Positions 38,461 through 49,791 are shown, counted from the first letter of the stretch. The stretch is DNA of 64,000 nt from Paracentrotus lividus (GCA_940671915.1 CALNVZ010001532.1:94342-158341); one strand, 5' to 3'. Translations and numbers: made by a program. Notes: generated by a model from the sequence alone, not told the origin.

Positions 38461-39349
38461 TACATTGCTAATTGGCATACATCTCATGACTGTACTGAAC
38501 TTATAGATATTAAACTGTTACCAAATGATCCTATCAAAGTGAATCTGATAAGCGTTTGTTATTAAAATATCAATAAGTAGTTCAGTTGAATTAAAAACGG
38601 CCCAAGTCCAATTTTGGTAAAATTGAGTTAATCAATGGAAATCTGTTTTATACAAGGATTATCCTGTGCATAAATGATAGAATTCTGAAATCATTTCAGA
38701 AATGCCTGTAAAAATAAGAAAAAAACCCGTAATGATGTAAAAAAGCCCAAGTCAGGATGTCGCATGGGCCTTTTTTTACTCTTCTTATCAATTGTGTGTA
38801 TATGATACATGTGTGTGTGTGTAGGTGTGTGTGTCAGAGGTGTGTAAGTTGTTTGGGTTCGCTGTGAGTCAATATATTAAACATAAAAAATATAATACAG
38901 CTCTCAATAGAAGAAAAAATATTCATCCTGCTGATGATTGCGTGTGGGATGTGGGGGCAATACAGGTGGGACGGCTCAGGATTGTGTATTCTACAAGATT
39001 CGCATCACACAGAAATAACGTTTTACTTTTTGAAGATCTGCCCCGCCCCAATTCATTGGCAGACAATAAATAAAAGATTCATGCACTTTATAAAAGATTT
39101 ACCCCAAAATGTCTGGCAAGCAAAGGTCTTTCTAAGAAAAAGTTCCACTGCATTTACACGCCAGCTGAAGCTTAAAGGGAGGACGCCCTCTGTATTTCTG
39201 TTTTTTTCTATTTAATAAAGAATAATAAGCGAAGGAATCCCCCCACCCTCAAACTGTTTTTTGCGTGTTAAATTATGTTCATGGATGGAGGAAAGAACTA
39301 TAGAAACAGAATAATACGGATCATTTGACACCGTTTTTTTTAGTTTTTT

Positions 39350-39886
39350 TTTTTTGTAGTTTGGGCCCTCCAGATAAAGTATAAATCGAAACTTTGAAGA
39401 CTTCATGTTAAATTGTATACTTATGTTTTTAATTTTAATTTTCATGACAAAGAGTAACTATATTACTATCTAATGATACAAAAATCATACCAATACTGTC
39501 CATAGAATGATGAACACTTTGAGTGTTTAAAAACATTGAATCAAAAGTGAAATCTGTTACCAAGTTGTCTGGAAGCAAGCCTGCTTTCGATATTCATTGT
39601 TTGTTCTTAGGTAGCTTGCCTGAGTCAGTTCATATTAGGATTATTTGATCTATGAAGATGCAGGCTGCTTTTAGCTTTTGCTCAAACTTGGGACAGGGCA
39701 CTTTTTACGCTTGTTTTTTAAAGCCCAACTGCTGAGTCATCCGTCACAATACAGGTATAAGTTTGGCATCATTGAAAAGAATATGAGTTGCTCTTTATGA
39801 TGATATATATTTCAAGGTCACATAAGCTATGATATTTTAATATGAGGCTATCAAAGTTGGGTATACTTTTTTTCTGGGACGCACCG
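39350..39886. mobile_element. MITE family M2, right copy
   Basis: One TIR is intact (GTATACTTTTTTTCTGGGAC to CACCG, ending 39886 next to TA). The other, near 39,350, is distorted. The boundary between clean and noisy sequence falls inside this element at about 39,680. Confidence 0.7.
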
Positions 39887-40033
39887 TATATGAATGTAAG
39901 AATGACCATGCAAGTCCATATGATTCTAAAAACAACCCAAGTCCACCAGACAAAAGGCCCCGCCCACAAGTAACGTGAATATTAATGTTCATAAAAAATG
40001 TACAATTAAATTGGTTTTATGATGTTCTCTGAT

Positions 40034-41181
40034 CAGCGGCGTATCTAGGGCCAGGTGCGCCCGGGGCAAATGATGACTTTGCGCCCCCCCCCCCCTCTCG
40101 GTCTACTCCAGTTCTGCTCAACGATTTGTTTTAGTTTATTTTACCAGTGGCATATGTTCCTATCCCCTGACATGGGGATGATTTGCTGTCTATACATACA
40201 CGTAGCTTATCAAATTTTATTTCATCTGTAAAAACTTTAATTTAATGCGAGCGCGAAGCGCGAGCGGAAATTTTTTAGTTCTTGCATTTACTATCATGAA
40301 TACAGATTTTGTTATCAACGAAGGTACAATAAATGCCTTACCTTTGGGGTATCAAAAGGCCTATTGCACAATATGCATTCGCTTTTTTTAGTAGGAAAAT
40401 AATGATTTAAAACCTTTTTTGTTGGTCCTCCTTAAATGATTTTGAAACATATAATACAATGCAAGCGAAGCGCGAGCGAAAAATTCTAGAGCTCTAAACT
40501 GAAATAAATTTTGCATGGAACAGGTTTTAATACCGAATCGTCATAAAAAGACGGAAACAAAGACAATTGACAGTGGAGAACAATAAAAAGGAGTAAAAGG
40601 CAGCGAGAAAAAGCACGGACAATAAATATATTAAAAAATATACTTAGAGGGACCTTGGTGTTTATGTTTATCTGAAGCGGAGGGGGGGGGGGGCAAATTG
40701 AAATTTGAGGCGCCATATTGCTCTTAAACTCTTTAAAGGGGGCTCCAAATTAAACTGAAACCTAGGGGATGTTAAATTGGTTTTAAAATTAGGATTAGGA
40801 GGGCACACAATTGATCTTAACCTTTATAGAGGGACGCCAAATTAAAGTTAAGGGCACCGATATGATCTTCAATATAGGCCTATGGGCGCAAAATTTACCG
40901 AAACTAAGATAGAAAGTACTAAACCTAAAAAATTAGTAGAAACTTTGGGGCGTCAAAAAATTAAACTTAGAGGCGCTATGTAGGGGGTGCAAAAATTAAT
41001 AATGGGAGGAAACATAACCCCAATATCCACTGTGGATCACCGTTTCCTTTTTCTTCTTTTTCTCCTTCTTCTTCTTCTTCTTTTATTTTTTTTTAAAATT
41101 TATTTCTTTTCCCTTTTTCTTGCGCCCCCCTGAAGCTCCGCCCGGGGAACGTCCTCTCTTGCCCCCCTAGATACGCCACTG
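40034..41181. mobile_element. Non-autonomous hAT element with 8-bp target duplication
   Basis: The termini CAGCGGCGTATCTAGGG (40034) and its near-complement ending GATACGCCACTG (41181) are flanked by identical TCTCTGAT (40026-40033 and 41182-41189). CAG-initial TIRs plus an 8-bp duplication are diagnostic of the hAT superfamily. The left arm near 11,790 has no insert. The 1,148-bp interior has GCGAAGCGCGAGC words (about 40,250 and 40,463), C- and G-rich ends, and no transposase frame. Confidence 0.92.
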
Positions 41182-41412
41182 TCTCTGATGTCTTTTGGCC
41201 GAATATAATTTAATTGCCCAAATTTTAAAAAATATTAAGTTTTTTTTCGATATTCTCAAAATGACCTCCTATGGACTTGGGCCTTTTTTATATTCATATA
41301 CTCAATTGCAAAGTGGAATTAATTGTATTACAGGGTGAATCACATAATAATTGTTCATACTTTTCATTGTAGGCTTCTTCATACAGAATGAAATGCTAAT
41401 TCAATTAATATA

Positions 41413-41854
41413 CATTCTATGTAAAAAAAATGGTACAGTCGGAAAACAATTTTTTTATAGTATGAATATTAATTGAAACCTGGTATTGTTTGGCATTTTC
41501 ATAAAGCAGGATATTCGGACTTTCTTTAGCATTTTTTGCATCACATTTGGTGCTGTAATTTTTGAGATATGACCAGTTTTCTATAGTCAAGAAAAATCCA
41601 TTTTCGCACGACGTCCATGCTTTTATGTAGGTTTCGCATAATGGAACAATAAACGTGCGTAATTTCGATATGTTTCTCGTCGCACAAAACTTAGCATATC
41701 TTTTGGTTAACGAAAGCTTATTATACAGAACAAAGTGCATCAGCAAAGAAAATGTCCAGGCTTTAATTTGGTACCACATACACACATCATATATAAAGAT
41801 TTCACACCTAAATTATTTTTTCCCCGACTTTCCCATTTTATTTGACACAGACTG
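41413..41854. mobile_element. MITE family M1, copy 6
   Basis: Right-arm counterpart of copy 1 (11122-11564), reverse complement, nearly identical, with TA at 41411-41412 and 41855-41856. Confidence 0.9.
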
Positions 41855-42294
41855 TATTCTTCCTCTTGTGTTTAGCAGCTGAAAAAGCCAAGCCACCAAC
41901 ACAAAATAAGCTCCCCACACATTTGAACATATATATTTAATATTTTTTAAAAATATTAGACTTAAGTCTAAGTTGTTGCAAATAAAATTCAAAGCGCTAG
42001 TTTCGCGCGCATGCGCACGACAAACTTCGGACTAATCCTTCAAGATAACGAACCTGTTTAAAATTTCTCAAACTTTCCAAAGTTGTATGTGTAAATTCGT
42101 CCTTTAAGTTGTTCTGTCTGATAAGATTCGTCGTCAGCAATCGGACTGACAATATATATTTGTCAGTTGGTGCTTGTTTTATTCGTCACTTTAAAGAATT
42201 TTTTTCAATTCATGATTTACATTTGTTACGTAAAGATATGCACTTATATAGGCCTATATTAACTGGTATATTCCAAAAGAATTAAGTCGCTTAA

Positions 42295-42790
42295 AGGGGA
42301 AGTTCACCCTGGAATTTTATTGGTTTTAAAAAATGCAGAAAAATAAAAGAAAAATGTGAATGAAAGTTTGAAGAAAATAGACCCCAAAATAGCAAAGTTA
42401 TGAATATTTGAAGTTTTGATTCTGTGACGTCACGTGCGAGCAGCTCTCCCATGTTTTGTGTATGTAAATTCCATAAATTTGTCTTTTTTCCATGGTTCTT
42501 GATAAAGGAGTGGGTCAATTTGATAGAGGCATGTATATTGACTTATGTCTGATGATGTATCGACCGCACAGGTGATATAATTAATTTTATTCTAAAAAAA
42601 TAACACTTTATGGAATTTACACTACATAACACATAGGAGAACTGCTCGCACGTGACGTCACAAAATCAAAATTTTAAATATTCATAACTTCATTATTTTT
42701 TGGTCGATTTTCTCCAAACCTTCACTCATATTTTTCTTTTATTTTTCTGCATTTTTTAAAACCAACTTAAACCCAGGGTGAACTTCCCCT
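42295..42790. mobile_element. TTAA-flanked MITE, right arm only
   Basis: The termini AGGGGAAGTTCACCCTG (42295) and its complement (ending 42790) lie between two TTAA (42291-42294, 42791-42794). The left arm shows one TTAA at 10682-10685, a clean empty site. TTAA targeting suggests piggyBac-type mobilisation (inference). Inverted similarity runs far inward, including GTGACGTCACGTGCGAGCAG on one side and its complement on the other, so the 496-bp element is nearly a complete hairpin. Confidence 0.9.
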
Positions 42791-42984
42791 TTAATCTACA
42801 ATCCGTGTCTTGTTTGTCCGCAATATTACGAGATTGTATGAGGACACAAACACCGTACCTAACAAAAAGTGCAAATAAAAAGTAAATTAATAAATGGTAA
42901 ATAAATAAATGAATAAAATATGCAACAAAAAAAAAAATAATAATAAAAAATAAAAATTGGAGCATGGTGTCAATGTTATTCATG

Positions 42985-43998
42985 CTATTTATGCAAACGG
43001 ACAAATCGACAGAGCATTTTTCTGGCTTCGGGGTTTGTGAGTAAGTAAATGATTGGCTGAACCCATGTGCTAGTTCCTGCGAGAATGTCAAGGATAACCA
43101 AATGATGTGATATGATATAGGTGATGATGAAAGGTATCCATACAATGTAGAATGAACCTGAAAGCAGAACGATCGTAATGAATCCTTTCATCCAAGCCAC
43201 CGGCTGACGTCGATTTCCGTAACGATTATGGATATTGAAACCGACTTCTCTGTTGTCCTGATCTCGTCTTGGGAAGCTATTTTCATCATGTTCTACATCG
43301 TCTTGATTAATAGTATTTTGATTATTATCAAATCGAATGGATTCCAGATTTGCCACCGCTTTTGCTTTTTGACGCACGATGAGAAACAGCTTCGCGTGAA
43401 CCAATGTGGTAAAGACTAATGTAACACAAACAGGCGCAACCGCATATGATTTATCAATCATATATACTATTCGATTAGTCACTGATCTAGTTTTGGCATC
43501 ATTCTCTATGCATACGTCAATAAAAAAATTAGCGACGGGAGAATTAGGAATGGGAAGATAGATTCCATGAGCCATTACAACAAGTAGATATGCGAATCCC
43601 AGTGACAGGAAAAACCGTCTCCGTGTTACAATTGCGGAGTATCTCAGTGGCTTTGTGACGAGGAGATAGAGGTTGAAACTGATGAAACAGAGGCATATCA
43701 TTATGGATGAAAGCAGAACATAAAATACAAAAGGAAACACCATATTTGAGATGGTGCAAGCCCGTTCACTGTTGAAGAAATACCAGATGATACTCCAAAG
43801 GCTCCAAACGATGCTTAGGGCAATGTCCAGTGATGCCAGGAGTTTGTAAAGTACCTTCATGTAATCTTGAAGTTCTCTCTGATGATGGATAACACCCAGG
43901 ACGATAACATTCAAGACTATGGAGAGAACAAATGTTAAAATATAAAAGCCAATAATTGCGGCTTCCCGATGTCCTATTTCATAACCCGTTGCGTTCAT
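42985..43998 (-). CDS. GPCR-B, orphan rhodopsin-type receptor (right copy)
   Basis: A 337-residue intronless receptor almost identical to the left copy at 9494-10507. The start is ATG at 43998 (MNATGYEIGH). Differences are scattered substitutions, e.g. F to V in TM3 and PNF to PNS before loop 2, with no frame break; both copies could be functional. It keeps C81 and C163 for the TM3-loop 2 disulphide, D58 in TM2, VWIP in TM6, and lacks the DRY arginine (NLY). The tRNA-like sequence lies 180 bp upstream here too. Near-identity with the other arm fits an allele or very recent duplicate. Confidence 0.9.
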   Translation of the reverse strand: MNATGYEIGHREAAIIGFYILTFVLSIVLNVIVLGVIHHQRELQDYMKVLYKLLASLDIALSIVWSLWSIIWYFFNSERACTISNMVFPFVFYVLLSSIMICLCFISFNLYLLVTKPLRYSAIVTRRRFFLSLGFAYLLVVMAHGIYLPIPNSPVANFFIDVCIENDAKTRSVTNRIVYMIDKSYAVAPVCVTLVFTTLVHAKLFLIVRQKAKAVANLESIRFDNNQNTINQDDVEHDENSFPRRDQDNREVGFNIHNRYGNRRQPVAWMKGFITIVLLSGSFYIVWIPFIITYIISHHLVILDILAGTSTWVQPIIYLLTNPEARKMLCRFVRLHK

Positions 43999-44178
43999 CT
44001 TTCCAGATTCTACAGTGGCCAACGGTCCAAGATTATTGTCCGAAACAAAGATAAAACGGAATTTCCTTTTGCGCAATTGATCGTTGGTCCGACAGCCACT
44101 TAGCTGAGTGTCAGAACGGTGTTGCTCTATCCCTTTGTTGTAGAACACCAAACAGTGTAGCAGCAACTCCTTTTGTTA

Positions 44179-44251
44179 CGACGCTGCCGGGCTCGAACCA
44201 ACGACCTGCCGAGTATGAGGCGGACGCTCTATCCACTGAGTCAACACTTCG
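44179..44251 (-). other. tRNA-like sequence, right copy
   Basis: Reverse-strand counterpart of 9241-9313, with the same A-box-like region and B box GGTTCGAGCCC. Two or three substitutions differ (GTTGG instead of GTGGG before the T loop). Confidence 0.55.
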
Positions 44252-44571
44252 GTATAAGATTTTCTGTGTCGTAATATTACCGCTATTAAGCGCATAAACT
44301 CTAGTTGGCTGCTTACACCACTGGAGAATATAGACACAGGCTAATAGCGTTGTCGTGCCAATGATAATGATAATATGGTAATAATAGTGAAAACTTATAA
44401 AGCGCGCACACCGTCCAAGGACGCTGATGGCGCTAGCTCAGACACAGTTCTGTTTGATGAAGAAATATAGTACTACGTGTACTAAAAAACGAGATCTAAT
44501 TTTATTAAATGCATTCTCGTCTCCGCCAGATGAGGCCTGTACAATGCGTTAAAAAAAACGTAGGTAACGTT

Positions 44572-44788
44572 ATGTGACAGTCACAGAGACACTTACGTTG
44601 ACTTGCGTCCGGCGTTGCGTCCAAAAATTCCCCCTTTTCTGCGGATCCCTACGGATGGATGAACTTTGTTCATCCAATAGAATAAAGAAATACATAAGAA
44701 ATAATATAACATTTTCTTATTTTAAGATGAAATAAGGATAAAACAGCAAGAACGTTACTGAACGTAAGTGTCTGTGTGACTGTAGCAT
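44572..44788. mobile_element. Small foldback MITE, right copy without nested insert
   Basis: Counterpart of 8469-8937. Ends ATGTGACAGTCACAGAGACA and CGTAAGTGTCTGTGTGACTG plus TAGCAT. It gives the empty site for the nested element 8680-8913. Confidence 0.75.
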
Positions 44789-45496
44789 TAGCGATGTGAG
44801 AATTGCTGCGCAGCATTAGGTTTCCTAACTTATACCAACATGACCAAGGAGATCTCCTTGCATACTCGGGGCTAAAACGGCATCTATCAAATTGTTTCAT
44901 TTAACACATTATTTAAGTACCAATCTTGCACTAGACAACCGCTTTATCGAAGATTAATTGCAAGGTGAACATAGTAGTTTCATCAATCTAATTTCAACCT
45001 AATACACACAAAAAAATGACAAAGTGGCGTTGACAGGAATTGTCCTCTGTGCTTCATCCCTCATAATGATTATGGAATTACATAGGTTCGTGGCACATTT
45101 GCACTAAGTGGTTTTTAAAAGCATTTGCCTTGGCACATTCATGTAACTTGTATCATCATCCTATAAGAGGCAGTGCCTGGAGCATGGTTAATGATGTTGA
45201 AAAAAAAAAACGACTACAAACAGTATACCATTCAATTATGTCACCAACAAAATTAATATTGCAAAATTAATGAAATAATTATTATTTTGAGCACTCTCCC
45301 TATAACATAATGATTGATGTAACATCTTTTTTTCGGAGATTTTTTTTTCGATTTTTTTTTTTTCCGGAGATTTGGCAAGAGTACAATATTTCCACCCTTA
45401 TTAACTAACTTATTTTTTGGTGAATAGATATTTTGTTCAGCTTGTCGCTATGTCCCCTTTTGTCCAAATCATGAATCCGTGACTCTCCACCCTATT

Positions 45497-46486
45497 CTAT
45501 CGTTCTTTTTGTAGGTCTATATTACTCATGCATTTTGTTAAAGCGTATACAAGTCTCCAGCTCAGTTTTCTGGCTTCGGAGTTTGTGAGTAAGTAAATGA
45601 TTGGTTGAACCCACGTGTTAGTACCTGAGAGACAGTCAATGATAACCGAAGAATTCGAAGTGGCATAGGTGATAATATAAGGTATCCACACAATGTAGAA
45701 GGATCCTGAAAGCAGGACAATCGTAATGAATCCTTTCATCCAAAGCATCGGCTGACGTCGATTTCCCACATGATTAGGCCTATGGAAACCGATTTCTCTG
45801 TTGTCCTGATTGTTTTCAAATCGGATGGATTCTAGATTAGCCACCGCCTTCACTTTCTGACGCACGATGAGAAACAACTTTGCGTGAATCAATGTTGTAA
45901 AGAATAAGGTAACACATACGGGGGCGATTATGTAGAATCTATCTACCACTTCTGCTATGTGAGAAGCCATTGATCTCTTTTCGAGCTCTAACTGTTGGCA
46001 TTCATCAATCAATAATTGTATTAAAGGAGAATTAGGAATGGGAAAGTAGATTCCATGAGCCATCACAACGAGTAGGTATGCGCATCCAAGAGAAAGGAAA
46101 AACCGTCTCCGGGTTACAATTGCGGGGTATCTCAGAGGCCTTGTGACGAGGAGATAAAGGTTGATGCTGATGAAACAGAGGCATGTCATTATAGATGAAA
46201 GCAAAACATAATATACAAATGGAATTACCTTATTTGATATTGTGCAAGCTTTGGCGGTGTTAAATAAGTACCATATGATACTCCAAGAGCCCCATGCGAT
46301 GCTTAAAACAATGTCCAGTGATGCCAACAGTCGGTAAAGAACCTTCATGTAATCTTGAAGTTCTCTCTGATGTCGGATAATAATCAGAACAAATCCGTTA
46401 AAAACCATGGAGAGAACGATTGTTAAAATATAAAATCCGAAAATGGTGGCTTCATGATAACCTATTTCATCACCAGTCGAATTCAT
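45497..46486 (-). CDS. GPCR-A, orphan rhodopsin-type receptor (intact right copy)
   Basis: A 329-residue single-exon receptor. The start at ATG 46486 (MNSTGDE) matches the left copy and GPCR-B; the frame is open 22 codons upstream, but that part is not conserved in GPCR-B. TM1 is about 14-37 (N30), TM2 50-74 (D58), C81 before TM3, TM3 to about 108, NLY replacing DRY at 109-111, TM4 128-150, C163 in loop 2, TM5 184-208, TM6 about 254-277 (VWIP), TM7 about 290-303 (QPIIY), and a short Lys/Arg-rich tail. The third intracellular loop is about 17 residues shorter than in the left copy. It lies upstream of GPCR-B in the same orientation, so the pair is a tandem duplicate. Ligand and G-protein coupling unknown. 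Confidence 0.9.
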   Translation of the reverse strand: MNSTGDEIGYHEATIFGFYILTIVLSMVFNGFVLIIIRHQRELQDYMKVLYRLLASLDIVLSIAWGSWSIIWYLFNTAKACTISNKVIPFVYYVLLSSIMTCLCFISINLYLLVTRPLRYPAIVTRRRFFLSLGCAYLLVVMAHGIYFPIPNSPLIQLLIDECQQLELEKRSMASHIAEVVDRFYIIAPVCVTLFFTTLIHAKLFLIVRQKVKAVANLESIRFENNQDNREIGFHRPNHVGNRRQPMLWMKGFITIVLLSGSFYIVWIPYIITYATSNSSVIIDCLSGTNTWVQPIIYLLTNSEARKLSWRLVYALTKCMSNIDLQKER

Positions 46487-47231
46487 CTTTTCAGATTTTA
46501 CTATGGTCTTATTGTGAGTAGATGTTCTAAGTGTTAATGTTATAAAAATCAAGCTCTCAAACTTGAGTCGACTGCTGATGCTTTCTCCGCAAAACAGATT
46601 TTCTCAGACTGTCGTCGAGTCAATATCAGAGCAATATAATCTTTTCTACAACATGTGCAATATCATGTCCCCACTTATCGACAACAAACACCCTCTACTC
46701 CTATAAGCTCCAGCACAATAAACACATAAACAATTCATAATTTGGGGATATAGCCACTGATAGCTGGCCCAATGTAAGATGAGAATGTCAGAATAATTAG
46801 TCCATAAGCACACCATTTCAACAGCAAGTGGCGCGAGTCGGCGAACTGACTTGTCGTTTAAAAAAAAAAAAAAGAAGAAAAAAAAAAAATCAGCTACGAA
46901 AACCCCCCCGTCACAAATCACCCAATTATTTTAGCGTCGCCCTGGCTTTTAATGGACTTTATGAAATCTAAAGTTGATACCATCAATACATCAAGCTCAA
47001 AACCTCTTTTCGAATATATATCTATTGCCTCTATTGAAATCATTCATCTTGATAGAGTGTTATCCATGAATAAATACATATTATGTTAGTATTTTGATTA
47101 TTGAAGGTCGGGGCACAGCCTATATTTTAATCACATTGCCTATTCTGTAACGCAACAGTCATGGAAAAATTCAGATCAGTCATTATACAAACAAAAGTAG
47201 GATGTCCTATTCCCGCTGAAAGGATACAAAA

Positions 47232-47480
47232 TGGAATATACTCAATAAATATGCCCATCCTATCAACACAGGATAAATTTTTAACGAAACCATTTGGAGC
47301 AATATCATTGAATATAGGCAGGGTTTTTATTACTTGTCAACTAAATTCTTAATGGAATGAAAAATGGAATATACTCAATAAATAACTATGAGCATCCTAT
47401 CAAAATCTGAACATGGGATAAATTTTTACCGAAAGCATTTCGAGCAATACAGGCAGGTTTTTTTTTTTATTACTTCTCAT
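47232..47480. repeat. Short direct repeat at the right-arm boundary
   Basis: AATATACTCAATAAATA...CATCCTATCAA...GGATAAATTTTTA(A/C)CGAAA occurs twice (about 47,236-47,330 and 47,363-47,475). Visible left-arm homology reaches the junction between the two copies at 47,375 because the window begins there. Confidence 0.7.
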
Positions 47481-49791
47481 TGTATTCTTTGAGAAAATGA
47501 AATGTAAATGTATAAATAATCCAATTATTCCGACTCCTCATGCTGTCAGAATAGTATTCCACAGGATATAAACCTATATGACCCTCTTAAAAACTAAACT
47601 TCTCAATGGGGCCAGTGACTCTAATTGTTATTAACTTTTGAATTGGTGAATGAATGTGGCTGGCATTAGCTGTGAAGTGTGGACATAACATCACATGCAT
47701 GTGCAAGAATATGAATAAGAGGACGCGGGTGTCGAATACTCAAAGATATGATTGGAAAGCATACAGACATGTGTGAGGACGCCAGCTAGTGATTTCATTG
47801 TGAAAACAAAGTCAAAAGTCGTTTGTGCCGAATTGATTAGAGTTCAATGTTGAGTCATGATGTTCTTTTATTGTATTCTAACATAGATTAAAACATGTTT
47901 AAAGAGGAGACGAGTGATAATAGAAATAGAATGACAGAGAGACAGAAAGAAAAAAAAACACACACACCTTCACACACCCTCACACACGCAAACACACATA
48001 TGCATGTTACTTTTGTAAAATCATTACCTGAATACTGATTGGGCTACCCTATTAAACACTTATAAACACTCCCCCACACACAGATACACAGAATCACTCC
48101 CAAACACACTGGAACTATTTCAATATTTTCCTACGATTTGATATTGTATTTGAATTAAACAGAGTCATCAAGGGGATCGTGAATTATGTTTGTTTAAAAT
48201 TTTATTTACTTATTCTCCGAATGTAGATAATGCGTATCGATGAATTTGCATACAATGTAATATTATGATAATGAAGAAGCATAACAGCAACCGAAATCTT
48301 TTAAACTTTTGTTAGTATTTGCGTTATGAAGGATAACATAAGTGGGGGAAAATAGTCTGCAATTGTTATCGGCTTACAGTAGAATAAAAAAAAATAAAAA
48401 AATAAAACGTTGGACATGATCCTAAACATTAAAGAGAGAGAGAGAGAGAGAGAGAAGGGCGGGGCGGGGGTGGTTAGGAAATTATAGAGGGTTGATACAT
48501 ATAAAAGAGAGTAGAAGGATATCGAAAGGTGGACATGAGACAGTTTTAATATGGGTTGGGTTGAACGAAACGGGATCAGAGAAGCTACATAGACAGACAG
48601 ACAGTGAGGATTTCTTGTTTGTTTATTATTAAGATAATATCTTATTTGGAATTAAGAGTTGTCTCATCTTGGCGGGTTATGAAAAGCACTAACTTTACCA
48701 ATACAAATTCATAATATTCAAAGATGACCCAAATAGAATATAAGACACCATCTATGAATCTCATGAAATATGCATTTATTGAAATCACCAAGAGTCATTT
48801 TCAAAGGTATCAACTTTTACGTCAGTCCATACATTTTTAAGAATAAACACTCAAATTGGTAAATTAAATATTGAATATTAGAATCGACACAATAATAAAC
48901 CTTGTTTGGACATCTACATTATAAATTATTAAATGCACATGTACTACTCTCATCGGAGAAGCAGTGTAATTACTGTTCCCGTTTTTGTTTTGTTTATTTT
49001 GCAAGTCACCTCCAAAACACACCATAATTAATTTATAATAAAAAAAAGAAAAGCAACAGCTTGTCGATTTGAAATTATTTAGTACGTAAGAATCGATTGC
49101 CTACACAAGTGTTTTGATTGGATACCGCGTTGATGTATTTTAACGCCCATATAACGACATATATTACATCAACAAGGCCGTATATCCATTTTATTAATTT
49201 TGACACGATATGTACATGTTTATCCTCATAGAAACATGATGGTTTCGACATATGACGAAAGTAAGTTGGTTGAAGTGTTTGAGCATGTCATTCTAATTAT
49301 AACTCTTTAAAGCTAGGTTATCTTCAGTTGACAACTGTATATTGATTAGTTTTAGATTAATCGTATTTTATGATTGTTTATGTATTTTTATTATATTTTA
49401 GAAATGAGACCAGCAATTAAGAAAATAATAATTCAAACCACATAATCGAAATGTGTAAATTATATATAAGAAAACATATATAAAACGAGATATTAATAGG
49501 CATTTATTACATGATGGAGTGTATATAAATGTCTAGAATTAGTTCAATGGAATACCCAGCTGTACCTGAATTGACTATTGTTCCCATTTTCACATTATAA
49601 CACGCAGTAAACAATACTATTCTTTAAAGTTACTTGAAACTCAAAGCGAAAGTAGCCAAGCAACATTAATATCCAATAGACAAATATTATTAATACTTGA
49701 TTTAATTAATAAGTTATTGCTCATACTTATTATATGACTCCCTTGTACTGTAATATTAGCCAATACTTTACTTCCGATGTATAAATGTACA
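47481..49791. other. Intergenic region with simple repeats
   Basis: No supported gene. CACACAC-rich patches at about 47,955-48,000 and 48,065-48,105, a (GA)n run at about 48,433-48,456 and ACAGACAGACAG near 48,591-48,604. The rest is AT-rich unique DNA. Confidence 0.7.

Larger units (their letters stand above)
26812..39680. other. Probable error-rich (unpolished) sequence block
   Basis: From about 36,842 to 39,680 this block aligns to the left arm only with frequent single-base indels and substitutions, whereas from 39,680 on the match is near-identical. The TIR of M2 and the whole M1 copy inside the block depart from the family consensus while the left copies obey it, so the noise is on this side. 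From 26,812 to 36,420 no MITE family, clean TIR or long gene-like frame is visible. I infer a contig end of low consensus quality; gene content cannot be read safely. Confidence 0.7.
36842..47375 (-). repeat. Right arm of giant inverted duplication
   Basis: Reverse complement of the left arm (see 1-19,190). It carries intact GPCR-A and GPCR-B. Right-only insertions are 40034-41181 and 42295-42790. The inner third (36,842-39,680) is poorly matched, the outer two-thirds near-identical. About 250 bases near 36,990-37,240 lack a left counterpart. Flanking and spacer DNA outside the listed features (44,252-44,571, 44,789-45,496, 46,487-47,375) shows no further gene. Confidence 0.93.

Noticed and set aside
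47949..48105. Possible regulatory CA-rich array
   Set aside because: Ordinary microsatellite patches with no further structure.
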